A stretch of 37,194 bases of DNA. Source: Alteribacillus sp041949975 (GTDB lineage Bacteria > Bacillota > Bacilli > Bacillales > Marinococcaceae). Both the position numbers and the translations under genes were made by a program. The DNA is taken from positions 1 through 37,194 of the forward strand of contig NZ_JBHFQG010000035.1 in NCBI RefSeq assembly GCF_041949975.1. Direction: 5' to 3'. Within the stretch, counting starts at the first letter, position 1. Each line of letters opens with the position of its first letter. Positions 7,987-15,398 of the stretch are shown here, one piece after another. The notes under the pieces are model-generated. The model saw nothing but the letters and a program-made list of their open reading frames with translations, made no database searches and was not told the origin of the DNA.

Positions 7987-9447
7987 ATGACTAATCATAA
8001 AAGTTCTGTAAATAAAATGATTCAAAATAATAAACTATTAGATTCTATCATCCAGTCCAGTTATGACGGTATTTATGTAGCGGACGCAGAGGGAAACGGT
8101 CTCAAGGTAAATGAAGCCTACACAAGAATAACAAATGTCAAACCAGAACAGCTGCTTGGGAAAAATATGCGTGATGTTGTCGAAGAAGGGATTGTATCAG
8201 AATCGGTTACATTTAAAGTATTAGAAGAAAAGAAACCCATTACAATTATGCAAAAAGTAAACGGAGTAGAAGTAATTGTGACGGGAAACCCTGTTTTCGA
8301 TGAAGAGGGAAGCATTACGCATGTTGTTACTAACGTTAGAGACCTTACCGAGCTGACAAAACTAAAACTGGAATTAAATGAATCAAGGGCCTATACTAAA
8401 AAAATTTTAGAAGAAATTGATTCGTTTAAGAATCAGGAAAAAGTAAAAATGATGCTTGATGGCGTAATTGCACAAAGTCAAGAAATCATGAAAGTAGTGT
8501 CTCTTGCCCAAAAAGTTTCAAACGTAGACTCTACGGTGATATTAATGGGAGAATCAGGGGTAGGGAAAGAAGTATTTGCGAATATGATTCACTCCGGGAG
8601 TAAACGTGCTGGTAAACCTTACATAAAGGTAAATTGCGGGGCGATTCCTTCTCAACTGCTGGAATCAGAGTTATTTGGATATGAAAAAGGAAGCTTTACC
8701 GGTGCTGATCGAAATGGAAAAACGGGGTTTTTTGAGCAAGCAGACGGCGGCACTATTTTTCTTGATGAAATCAGTGAAATACCATTAGAGTTACAAGTAA
8801 AACTTCTTCGAGTTCTGCAAGAATTCGAAGTCATGCGAATAGGAAGTACGAAGGTAAAGAAAATTGATGTAAGAGTGATCGCAGCTTCGAATAAAGATTT
8901 AGAACAGCAAGTGAAAATGGGAGTATTCAGGGAAGATTTATATTATCGATTAAACATAGTACCTGTTCGTATTCCGCCGCTTCGCGAGAGAAAAGCTGAT
9001 ATTGCTCCGCTGGCTTATTTTTTCTTAAATAAAGTAAATAAAAAGTATAAGCTTAATAAGCGATTTCAGCCAGAGGCCGTTTCTTTTATGCAGCAATACA
9101 GGTGGCCGGGAAATATTAGAGAAATGGAGAACCTAATTGAACGGATAGCAGTAACAACCGACCATGATGAAATAAACCTGCAGGATTTTCCAAACGAAAT
9201 GGTAGTGGAAACGATAAGGGATGAAAAAAGTAATCAGCCAGAAAGTCATTTTACAAAGGAAAATAGTTTAAAAGATCTTGTTATGGAGCTTGAAAAGAAT
9301 GTTATCACGGAACGTTTTTCTAAAAATCAAACGACAAGAAAAACAGCAGAATCACTTGGAATTAGTCAGTCAGCCCTAGTAAAAAAGATGAAAAAATTAA
9401 ACTTAACAAAAGAAGAAATTTTAAATAATAACGAAATCTGCGGCTGA
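7987..9447 (+). CDS. Sigma-54-dependent transcriptional activator with PAS sensor domain
   Basis: This 486-aa protein has three parts. An N-terminal PAS domain (about 14-120) starts with 'LLDSIIQSSYDGIYVADAEG'. A sigma-54 AAA+ domain (about 160-395) has Walker A 'GESGVGKE' near 188-195, 'GSFTGA' near 235-240 (the sigma-54-contacting GAFTGA loop with Ala to Ser) and Walker B 'GGTIFLDEIS'. A C-terminal Fis-type helix-turn-helix (about 448-472) contains 'RKTAESLGISQSALVKKM'. It should sense a small ligand through PAS and open SigL promoters. Sigma-54 promoters flank it on both sides, so both operons are its likely targets. The domain order resembles the 'sensory box' regulator LvaR of P. putida and RocR/AcoR-type Bacillus activators. 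The ATG follows 'agggaggga'. Confidence 0.93.
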   Translation: MTNHKSSVNKMIQNNKLLDSIIQSSYDGIYVADAEGNGLKVNEAYTRITNVKPEQLLGKNMRDVVEEGIVSESVTFKVLEEKKPITIMQKVNGVEVIVTGNPVFDEEGSITHVVTNVRDLTELTKLKLELNESRAYTKKILEEIDSFKNQEKVKMMLDGVIAQSQEIMKVVSLAQKVSNVDSTVILMGESGVGKEVFANMIHSGSKRAGKPYIKVNCGAIPSQLLESELFGYEKGSFTGADRNGKTGFFEQADGGTIFLDEISEIPLELQVKLLRVLQEFEVMRIGSTKVKKIDVRVIAASNKDLEQQVKMGVFREDLYYRLNIVPVRIPPLRERKADIAPLAYFFLNKVNKKYKLNKRFQPEAVSFMQQYRWPGNIREMENLIERIAVTTDHDEINLQDFPNEMVVETIRDEKSNQPESHFTKENSLKDLVMELEKNVITERFSKNQTTRKTAESLGISQSALVKKMKKLNLTKEEILNNNEICG

Positions 9448-9496
9448 AAAACGATAAAATTTTTAAGCGGTTCAGCCGAGTCCATTTTAGTTATTT

Positions 9497-9510
9497 TGTA
9501 AGCGATTGCA
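9497..9510 (+). promoter_or_regulatory. Putative cre site (CcpA catabolite repression)
   Basis: TGTAAGCGATTGCA fits the Bacillus cre pattern TGNAANCGNWNNCA at every fixed position. It lies just before the presumed activator sites and about 95 nt before the -24 element. A SigL promoter under an activator plus CcpA is the known arrangement of the B. subtilis levanase operon, so sugar repression of this operon is plausible. Confidence 0.5.
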
Positions 9511-9514
9511 TAAA

Positions 9515-9538
9515 GAATCATGATTCCAAATGGAATCG
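9515..9538. promoter_or_regulatory. Presumed upstream activating sequence for the sigma-54 activator
   Basis: Three alternating half-sites are packed here. GAATC (9515) and GATTC (9522) form the perfect 12-bp palindrome GAATCATGATTC. GATTCC (9522) and GGAATC (9532) form a 16-bp inverted repeat, GATTCC-AAAT-GGAATC. The cluster ends 67 nt before the -24 GG, a normal enhancer distance. Binding by the neighbouring activator is inferred. Confidence 0.55.
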
Positions 9539-9602
9539 ATAAAAAGGGCTGACTTACACTTTTAAAAAAGTTAAAAGCCTAAAACTAAAGAATTTTTAAT
9601 AA

Positions 9603-9620
9603 TTGGCATAATTTTTGCAA
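9603..9620 (+). promoter_or_regulatory. Sigma-54 (-24/-12) promoter of the ligase-SDR-transporter operon
   Basis: TTGGCATAATTTTTGCA has GG at 9605-9606 and GC at 9617-9618, with exactly 10 bases between. It matches the TTGGCAc-N5-TTGCA consensus almost perfectly. The acyl-CoA ligase ATG is 39 nt downstream of the GC. Confidence 0.88.
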
Positions 9621-9656
9621 ATTTTAAATTAGACAAATTAAACAAAAGGTGATGCC

Positions 9657-11246
9657 ATGATAACTGCACAATATTTTTTTGGAAGAAACATCCGCGTTTA
9701 TGCAGACCGGCCTTTGACTATTGATAACATGTTAAAAAAAACCGTTGATAAGCACCCTCATCAAGAAGCAGTAGTTATGGACACTTACCGTCAGACTTAC
9801 AAAGAACTAGATCACACGGTAGAAGAGCTGGCCAGTCAGATGCAAGTCGTGTCAAACATTCAAAAAGGGGATAGAGTTGGTCTCTTATTAATGAACAGAC
9901 CAGAATTTATTCACATTGTTTTTGCGTGTGCACGTATTGGTGCTATAGCTGTTCCATTAAATACAAGACTGTCTGAAGACGAACTTGCATATATGCTTAA
10001 TCATTCCGGAGTTTCTTTGTTGTTTAGTGAGTCTGCTTTTCTCGATACTATTTCTAACTTACAAAGCAACTATCAATGGGAAAAGACATGGGAGCCTATT
10101 GTTGTTGATGAAGAAGAAGTTTCTGAAACGAAATATTCCGATTATATTAGCAGCCCGCTTAAACAAAAGAGAATTCGAGTAGATGTGATGGAAGAGGATC
10201 CGTTATTTATTATGTATACTTCAGGCACTACGGGGACACCTAAAGGAGCAATTGGAAGTCACATGGGGGTCATTCACAGTGCTATCAATTACAAAGAGGT
10301 ACTGCAGGAAAAGCAAGATGTACGGACGTTAATAGCTGTACCGCTTTTCCATGTTACCGGGCTGATCGGACAAATGTTTTACATGGTATTGATTGGCGGC
10401 ACTTCAGTTCTTTTAAAGAAGTATCAAACCGAACCTTTTATTAATGCTCTAACGGAAGAAAATATTACGTTCTTGTTTAATGTGCCAACAATTTACGTCA
10501 TGATGATGTCTCATCCTTCTTTTAACGAGCAGTCATATCCGCACTTAAGAACGCTTGCCTATGGCGGAGCCCCTATGTCTAAAGAAACGATAGCACAGTT
10601 AAGAGAGTTGCTTCCAGGTATAAAGCTGCACAATGCATATGGTGCTACCGAAACATCTTCACCAACAACGATTATGCCAGTGGAATATGATGACAATAAA
10701 TTTTCTTCTGTAGGTCTGCCCGTTCCAGTCGGGGAGGTTCAAATAGTGAATGAAGCAGGACAGGAACTTCCTGACGGAGAGGTTGGCGAACTTTGGATAA
10801 AAGGACCAATGGTGGTTCAAGGGTATTGGAGGAACGAAGAAGCAAATAAGAAATCATTTGAAGATGGATACTGGAAATCTGGAGATATGGCTTACAGAGA
10901 TGATGAGGGGTTTGTGTACATCATGGACAGAAAAAAAGACATGATCAATAGAGGCGGGGAAAAAATTTTCTCTGCTGAGGTCGAAAACGTTTTATATGGG
11001 CACCCTGCAGTGTTAGAAGCGGCTATCGTAGGTATTCCAGATCAATTATTCGGCGAGCAGGTAAAGGCGTATGTCGTTATAAAAGAGCAAGAGAACCAGG
11101 CTCCGCACCCAGAGGAAATTAAAGAGTTTTTAAAAGAAAAAATAGCTGATTATAAAGTTCCTCAGTACGTAGAGTTTGTAATAGAATTGCCAAGAAATCC
11201 GGGAGGGAAAATTTTAAAAAATAAGCTCGTTCAAATGCATGGTTAA
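9657..11246 (+). CDS. Acyl-CoA ligase (AMP-forming), LvaE-like by context
   Basis: This 529-aa member of the ANL superfamily has the phosphate-binding loop 'YTSGTTGTPKGA' near residue 187. 'YGATETSS' follows, then 'KSGDMAYRDDEGF' and the hinge 'MDRKKDMINRGGEKI'. The C-terminal adenylation lysine is Lys518 in 'NPGGKILKNKL'. It activates a carboxylic acid to its CoA thioester at the cost of ATP to AMP. Length is usual for medium-chain or aryl acyl-CoA ligases, and the acid is not identifiable from sequence alone. It is the first gene of the plus-strand sigma-54 operon, with SDR and acid transporter genes behind it, so it probably makes the CoA ester that the left-hand operon processes. The start follows 'aaaggtgatg'. 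Confidence 0.9.
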   Translation: MITAQYFFGRNIRVYADRPLTIDNMLKKTVDKHPHQEAVVMDTYRQTYKELDHTVEELASQMQVVSNIQKGDRVGLLLMNRPEFIHIVFACARIGAIAVPLNTRLSEDELAYMLNHSGVSLLFSESAFLDTISNLQSNYQWEKTWEPIVVDEEEVSETKYSDYISSPLKQKRIRVDVMEEDPLFIMYTSGTTGTPKGAIGSHMGVIHSAINYKEVLQEKQDVRTLIAVPLFHVTGLIGQMFYMVLIGGTSVLLKKYQTEPFINALTEENITFLFNVPTIYVMMMSHPSFNEQSYPHLRTLAYGGAPMSKETIAQLRELLPGIKLHNAYGATETSSPTTIMPVEYDDNKFSSVGLPVPVGEVQIVNEAGQELPDGEVGELWIKGPMVVQGYWRNEEANKKSFEDGYWKSGDMAYRDDEGFVYIMDRKKDMINRGGEKIFSAEVENVLYGHPAVLEAAIVGIPDQLFGEQVKAYVVIKEQENQAPHPEEIKEFLKEKIADYKVPQYVEFVIELPRNPGGKILKNKLVQMHG

Positions 11247-11287
11247 AAGAAGTTTTATTTTAAATTTTATTAGGAGGGATGTAAGGC

Positions 11288-12052
11288 ATGAGTTTGCCAA
11301 TATTTAATCTTACAGGTAAGACAGCTCTGATAACAGGAGGAAGCAAAGGAATCGGGTTAGGAATGGCTAAAGCATTAGGGAAGGCAGATGCTAATGTCGT
11401 AATAGCCAGCCGAGGTAAAGAAGACCTTGAAAAAGCAGCAGAAGATATTCGTTCACTTGGTGCTGCTGTAAAATCAAAACAAACGGATGTGACGGATAAA
11501 AATAGTGTGGAGGAGCTAATAGATTATACCGTCCAAGAATTTGGCTCACTAGATATTCTTGTTAATAATGCCGGGCGAAATATTAGAAAGAAACTGGTTG
11601 ATATAGAAGAAGATGATTGGGATAACGTTTTGAATACGAACTTAAAAGGCATTTTTCTGACTGGACAAGCTGCTACACGCCAAATGCAAAAACAGCAAAG
11701 CGGCAAGATCATAAACATTTCTTCTATTTTTGGCGGAGTTGGGGGAAGCTTTCAAACTAGCTATGCAGCAAGTAAAGGAGGTATTAATCAATTAACTAAA
11801 GTATGGGCAGATGAGCTTTCTTCTGAAGGAATTAATGTGAATGGCATTGCTCCTGCTTATATTAAAACCCCCATGACTCAAGGATGGTTGTCTGATGAAG
11901 ATCGATACAATGAGATTGTAGGCAAAACCATGATGAAAAGAGTGGGAGAATTAGAAGATTTAGAAGGACCTGTTGTTTTTCTTGCTTCTGAAGCAGCAAG
12001 TTACGTAACAGGGCAGATTCTATATGTAGATGGAGGCTGGACAGCAAAATAA
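11288..12052 (+). CDS. Short-chain dehydrogenase/reductase (SDR), LvaD-like by context
   Basis: This 254-aa classical SDR carries the NAD(P)-binding 'TGGSKGIG' (residues 16-23), 'NNAG' near 92 and the catalytic Tyr159-x3-Lys163 ('YAASK'). A catalytic Ser sits in 'NISSIFGG', and the family end 'YVTGQILYVDGGW' is present. Sequence resembles gluconate 5-dehydrogenase / FabG-type reductases. In the lva pathway the SDR reduces the 4-keto group of levulinyl-CoA to 4-hydroxyvaleryl-CoA, which would give the kinase its substrate. That role here is inferred from gene content only. The ATG follows 'taggagggatg' and lies 41 nt after the ligase. Confidence 0.9.
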   Translation: MSLPIFNLTGKTALITGGSKGIGLGMAKALGKADANVVIASRGKEDLEKAAEDIRSLGAAVKSKQTDVTDKNSVEELIDYTVQEFGSLDILVNNAGRNIRKKLVDIEEDDWDNVLNTNLKGIFLTGQAATRQMQKQQSGKIINISSIFGGVGGSFQTSYAASKGGINQLTKVWADELSSEGINVNGIAPAYIKTPMTQGWLSDEDRYNEIVGKTMMKRVGELEDLEGPVVFLASEAASYVTGQILYVDGGWTAK

Positions 12053-12071
12053 AAAGAAGAGGGTGAATCGA

Positions 12072-13457
12072 ATGGAACCTGCAAAGAAGATTGATCATGA
12101 GAAAAATAATGAAGAAAAAAACAACCTCATTTCCAAATTAGCTATGTTCTTTGCGAAAATAGCGGAAAAGTGGCTCCCAGATGCTTTCGTTTTCGCCGTT
12201 ATTTTAACTTTAATTACTTTTGTAGGCGGTATCATCCTCACAGACAGCACTCCATATGACATGGCTATTCATTGGGGCGATGGGTTTTGGCAATTATTAG
12301 AGTTTACTGCTCAAATTATTACGACGTTTGTGATGAGTTATGCACTTGCTATGACAAAGCCAGTTTCCCGAGCTTTAGAAAGAGCAGCAAATCTATGCAA
12401 AACACCTAATACAGCTATTATTGTAGTTACATTTACCGCATTAATTGCTTCCTTAATCAGCTGGGGGCTTGGATTGGTTGTAGCTGGTATAATGGCTAAG
12501 CTTGTTGGAAAAAAGGTACCAGATGTGGACTACCGTGTGCTGGTAGCCTCTGGGTATTCTGGTTTTGTCATTTGGGAAGGAGGCCTTTCCTCTTCTCCAG
12601 CGCTATTTGTAGCAACGCAGGGGCATAACTTTGAAGATACGGTTGGTTTGATCCCTACCTCTGATACTCTATTTTCTATCATAAATATCATATTAGTCGT
12701 CGTAATTTTCGCAACTTTGCCTTTTATTATGAAACTTATCCATCCTAAGAAACCGGAACAAAGAGTACACGTGGATCCAGAGCTATTAAAAGAAACACCG
12801 ATGAAAGCAGATGAAACACCTTCTAATAAGTTAAGTCCCAATGATAAATTAGATAGAAGCAGGGGAATCGTATTGCTTGGAGGCTTATTTGGACTATTTT
12901 ATTTAGGAAATCATTTTGTGACGAATGGTTTCGAATTGGATCTCAACACTGTTAACTTAATGTTTTTAACAGCTGCATTACTTCTTTATGGAAATGTCCG
13001 GGAGTTAGGAAACGGGTTAAAGAAAGCTTCGAGCAGTGTAGGACAATTTGCGCTGCAGTATCCTTTCTATGCCGGGATTATGGGTATGATTAGTGCCTCT
13101 GGCTTAGCCGTATGGATTTCTGGAGGGATTGCCAGTTTAGCCAATGACAATACCCTGCCTTTTTTTGCTTTTCTTTCCAGCGGCTTGTTAAATATGTTTG
13201 TACCTTCTGGAGGCGGTCAATGGGCCATTCAAGCACCGATTATTTTACCTGCTGCTCTTGATATGGAAGTAGACCCATCTAAAGTAGTGGTAGCCGTAGC
13301 TTGGGGAGATGCATGGACCAATATGATTCAGCCGTTTTGGGCTATTCCAATGCTTGCGATTGCTGGATTGAAAATTAGAGATATTATGGGTTTTACTACG
13401 ATTACTTTGCTTTATACTGGGATTGTTATATCCGCGGTACTGCTGTTAATATCATAA
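12072..13457 (+). CDS. Short-chain fatty acid transporter, AtoE family
   Basis: This 461-aa integral membrane protein of the SCFA transporter (AtoE, TIGR00366-type) family has about 10-12 hydrophobic spans. Recognisable stretches include 'KWLPDAFVFAVILTLITF', 'LGLVVAGIMAKLVGKKVP', 'SGLLNMFVPSGGGQWAIQAP' and 'AWGDAWTNMIQPFWAIP'. The open frame extends upstream into the SDR gene. I start at ATG 12072 because 'aagaagagggtg' lies just before it and the extension 'MEAGQQNKKKRVNR' overlaps the SDR. As third gene of the sigma-54 operon it probably imports the acid that the ligase activates. The gene ends at 13457 with a terminator about 140 nt later. Confidence 0.9.
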   Translation: MEPAKKIDHEKNNEEKNNLISKLAMFFAKIAEKWLPDAFVFAVILTLITFVGGIILTDSTPYDMAIHWGDGFWQLLEFTAQIITTFVMSYALAMTKPVSRALERAANLCKTPNTAIIVVTFTALIASLISWGLGLVVAGIMAKLVGKKVPDVDYRVLVASGYSGFVIWEGGLSSSPALFVATQGHNFEDTVGLIPTSDTLFSIINIILVVVIFATLPFIMKLIHPKKPEQRVHVDPELLKETPMKADETPSNKLSPNDKLDRSRGIVLLGGLFGLFYLGNHFVTNGFELDLNTVNLMFLTAALLLYGNVRELGNGLKKASSSVGQFALQYPFYAGIMGMISASGLAVWISGGIASLANDNTLPFFAFLSSGLLNMFVPSGGGQWAIQAPIILPAALDMEVDPSKVVVAVAWGDAWTNMIQPFWAIPMLAIAGLKIRDIMGFTTITLLYTGIVISAVLLLIS

Positions 13458-13459
13458 AT

Positions 13460-13473
13460 TGATAACGCTTACA
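13460..13473 (+). promoter_or_regulatory. Weak cre-like site just after the transporter gene
   Basis: TGATAACGCTTACA matches the cre consensus with one mismatch (T in place of the first A). Its place, three bases past a stop codon with no promoter visible behind it, makes a regulatory role doubtful. Confidence 0.25.
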
Positions 13474-13595
13474 AAAATGAAAAGCTAACAAACAGGGTTG
13501 AAGACCGAAACTGGTGAGAATGAGGAGGAACGGTAGCCAAGGAAGGCGCTTGAAGCCTGAAGTCGGGGGAGAAGAAAAAATACAGAAGCCAAGCA

Positions 13596-13634
13596 AAACA
13601 GCCTGTCGTGATTTATTTTCACGACAGGCTGTTT
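13596..13634. terminator. Strong bidirectional terminator
   Basis: A perfect ~15-bp stem, AACAGCCTGTCGTGA / TCACGACAGGCTGTT, encloses an AT-rich loop. It lies between the convergent transporter (plus) and MFS exporter (minus) genes and probably serves both. The 120 bases before it (13474-13595) hold no recognisable gene. Confidence 0.8.
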
Positions 13635-13677
13635 ACCATACAAGTGTTTTTGAGATAGCTTCTTTTCTTGATTTATA

Positions 13678-15102
13678 TTAATGCACCTCAGAGGGCTTTG
13701 ATGCAGGTTGGTGAAAGGCTCCAGGACGTTTTTTAAATGTGGCAAGAAACAAAGTAAGAGCTGCAGCAGCTACGAGTCCCAGGCATATATATAGGTTAGA
13801 AAAAATTAAATTATCTCCATGCCTGGAGAACGGATTCATAGAAAGAGAGACACGCTGTGATTCCAGCACAGCCCCAAAGACAGCACTACTGACTGCTCCA
13901 GCCATAAAGTTCAGCAAATTAAATATTCCGATACCTACCCCGGTTTCACGTGGAGAAAGTATGGAAGACAAAAGATTTGCCGTAGAACTTTGTATAAGAG
14001 GGAAACCAATATAAGCAACAAGCAGAGCGAGAGAAACTACCCAAGGAGCATATCCTGCGAACGTAGAAATTAAGAATGACCCGCCGCCAACTAAACATAA
14101 AGCAAGGACCACGACAAATTCCCCGCCGCGGCGATCAACGAGTTCGCCTCCCAATCTGCCAAGAAAACCTGCTGAAATAGCTCCCGGAAACAGTACCAAA
14201 CCAATACCAAGCGTGCTCATATCATACAGCTGTCTCATCATAATAGGAATAACAAAAAGGAGACCAAATAACACACTTGTCCCTAGAAAACTAGTAAGTA
14301 TCGTTACAGTGTAATATTTATTTTTTAACATATCCGGACGAATAAAAGGATCACTTACTTTCATAGTTCGCCAGATGAAAAGTACGCACAGTACGGCAAA
14401 GCTCAGCAAAAACCATGGTAGGAGGGTAGTCACGAATAAAAGTAAAGAGGCTGTCGCTGCACTAAATAAGCCTGCCCCAAGAAAATCAATCGTTCCTTCC
14501 TTGCGTTCTTCTTCTGGTACCCATTGGCGAAAGAAAGGAAGAGCAATAAGGGATGCGACAGAAAACAAAAATAGAAAACGCCAGTCAAGCCATCCACCAA
14601 CTGTTCCGCCTACAATCGGTCCAACTCCGGAGGCAAATGCTACCGTTGAGGAAATAACTCCAAATACTTTACCGCGTTCTTTTGGGAAAAAGCGGGCCGG
14701 AATAATAAATCCTAGCGCTGGAATAGTAGCACCGCCGGCAGCCTGGAGGATGCGTGCAATAATTAATGTAAAAAAGTTTGGCGAGAAAAAGCCAAGTAAA
14801 GCTCCAAGAGAAAACAAGATAATACCAAACGTTAAAATCGATTTAATTGGATAGTAATCGGCGAGTTTACCATATATCAAAGCACCGACTGCATATACCA
14901 TGATGTAACCAGTCAGTACCCAGCTAACTTCAGAAGAAGAAAGGCCAAAGTGGCTTTGTATATCAGGGATAGCAACATTGAACATGGTTCCATTCATCAC
15001 GGCAAAAATGAGAATTAAAGATAGCAGGCGTAACAGCCTTTTTTTAGTTAATTCATCCAGTTCACGATCCTTTGTATGGTGAACGGTTTGAGATAAGCTC
15101 AT
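13678..15102 (-). CDS. MFS drug/cation efflux transporter, Tet(L)/Tet(K)-like, 14 spans
   Basis: This 474-aa major facilitator protein has 14 predicted spans. Typical motifs are 'GYIMVYAVGALIYGKLADYY' (motif A, after span 2), 'ARILQAAGGATIPALGF' (motif B region) and 'GVGPIVGGTVGGWLDWRF' (antiporter motif C). The order and wording follow the Tet(L)/Tet(K) branch, including 'FLGRLGGELVDRRGG' in the second half. In Bacillus such proteins exchange protons for Na+/K+ as well as exporting tetracycline-like drugs. In a salt-tolerant host a cation role is equally likely, and drug specificity cannot be read from sequence. It has its own TTGACT-N17-TAATAT promoter. Confidence 0.88.
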   Translation of the reverse strand: MSLSQTVHHTKDRELDELTKKRLLRLLSLILIFAVMNGTMFNVAIPDIQSHFGLSSSEVSWVLTGYIMVYAVGALIYGKLADYYPIKSILTFGIILFSLGALLGFFSPNFFTLIIARILQAAGGATIPALGFIIPARFFPKERGKVFGVISSTVAFASGVGPIVGGTVGGWLDWRFLFLFSVASLIALPFFRQWVPEEERKEGTIDFLGAGLFSAATASLLLFVTTLLPWFLLSFAVLCVLFIWRTMKVSDPFIRPDMLKNKYYTVTILTSFLGTSVLFGLLFVIPIMMRQLYDMSTLGIGLVLFPGAISAGFLGRLGGELVDRRGGEFVVVLALCLVGGGSFLISTFAGYAPWVVSLALLVAYIGFPLIQSSTANLLSSILSPRETGVGIGIFNLLNFMAGAVSSAVFGAVLESQRVSLSMNPFSRHGDNLIFSNLYICLGLVAAAALTLFLATFKKRPGAFHQPASKPSEVH

Positions 15103-15134
15103 CCTATCCCTTCTTTCATCATATTAGCAATTAA

Positions 15135-15163
15135 ATATTACGGGAGTCGAATTAAAAAGTCAA
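15135..15163 (-). promoter_or_regulatory. SigA-type promoter of the MFS gene
   Basis: On the minus strand, TTGACT (15163-15158) and TAATAT (15140-15135) are 17 bases apart. The start codon is about 33 nt downstream of the -10. Confidence 0.7.
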
Positions 15164-15207
15164 TGAAAACCAATTATGTCGTTGGGAGGGGCGGAAGCTG
15201 ACGTTAT

Positions 15208-15250
15208 AAAAAAGCAGTGAACCTTCTCTTCAAAAGGCTCACTGCTTTTA
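15208..15250. terminator. Terminator of the cydABS operon
   Basis: The stem AAAAGCAGTGA-CCTT pairs across an A/T-rich loop (aaagcagtgaacctt with aaggctcactgcttt). It is followed by TTTTTT on the minus strand, and lies 17 nt past the cydS stop codon. Confidence 0.8.
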
Positions 15251-15266
15251 AGGTTTCGAAAACTTT

Positions 15267-15383
15267 TTATTTGTCCTCAAAATAATCTTTGCGCCGGCCG
15301 CCCCATAGGAAAATACCCAGAACAGCAGCACCGAGTACTAAATGAGGGGCAATCATAATTAGAAAATAATCAAGGTCGAACAT
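15267..15383 (-). CDS. cydS: Cytochrome bd oxidase small subunit CydS
   Basis: This 38-aa single-span peptide begins 'MFDLDYFLIMIAPHLVLG' and ends 'FLWGGRRKDYFEDK'. It lies 15 nt after cydB, between cydB and the operon terminator. The 'FLIM.AP' start, single hydrophobic helix and charged tail are those of CydS from Geobacillus bd oxidase, which sits against CydA and stabilises the haem region. The start codon follows 'aaaggggtag' on the minus strand. It is too short for ordinary gene callers. Position, length and motif agree, so I am fairly confident. Confidence 0.85.
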   Translation of the reverse strand: MFDLDYFLIMIAPHLVLGAAVLGIFLWGGRRKDYFEDK

Positions 15384-15398
15384 TTCACTACCCCTTTC

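Noticed and set aside
14375..14854. 159-codon plus-strand frame
   Set aside because: It lies wholly antisense inside the MFS gene and has the Pro/Lys/Arg-rich composition of a shadow frame.
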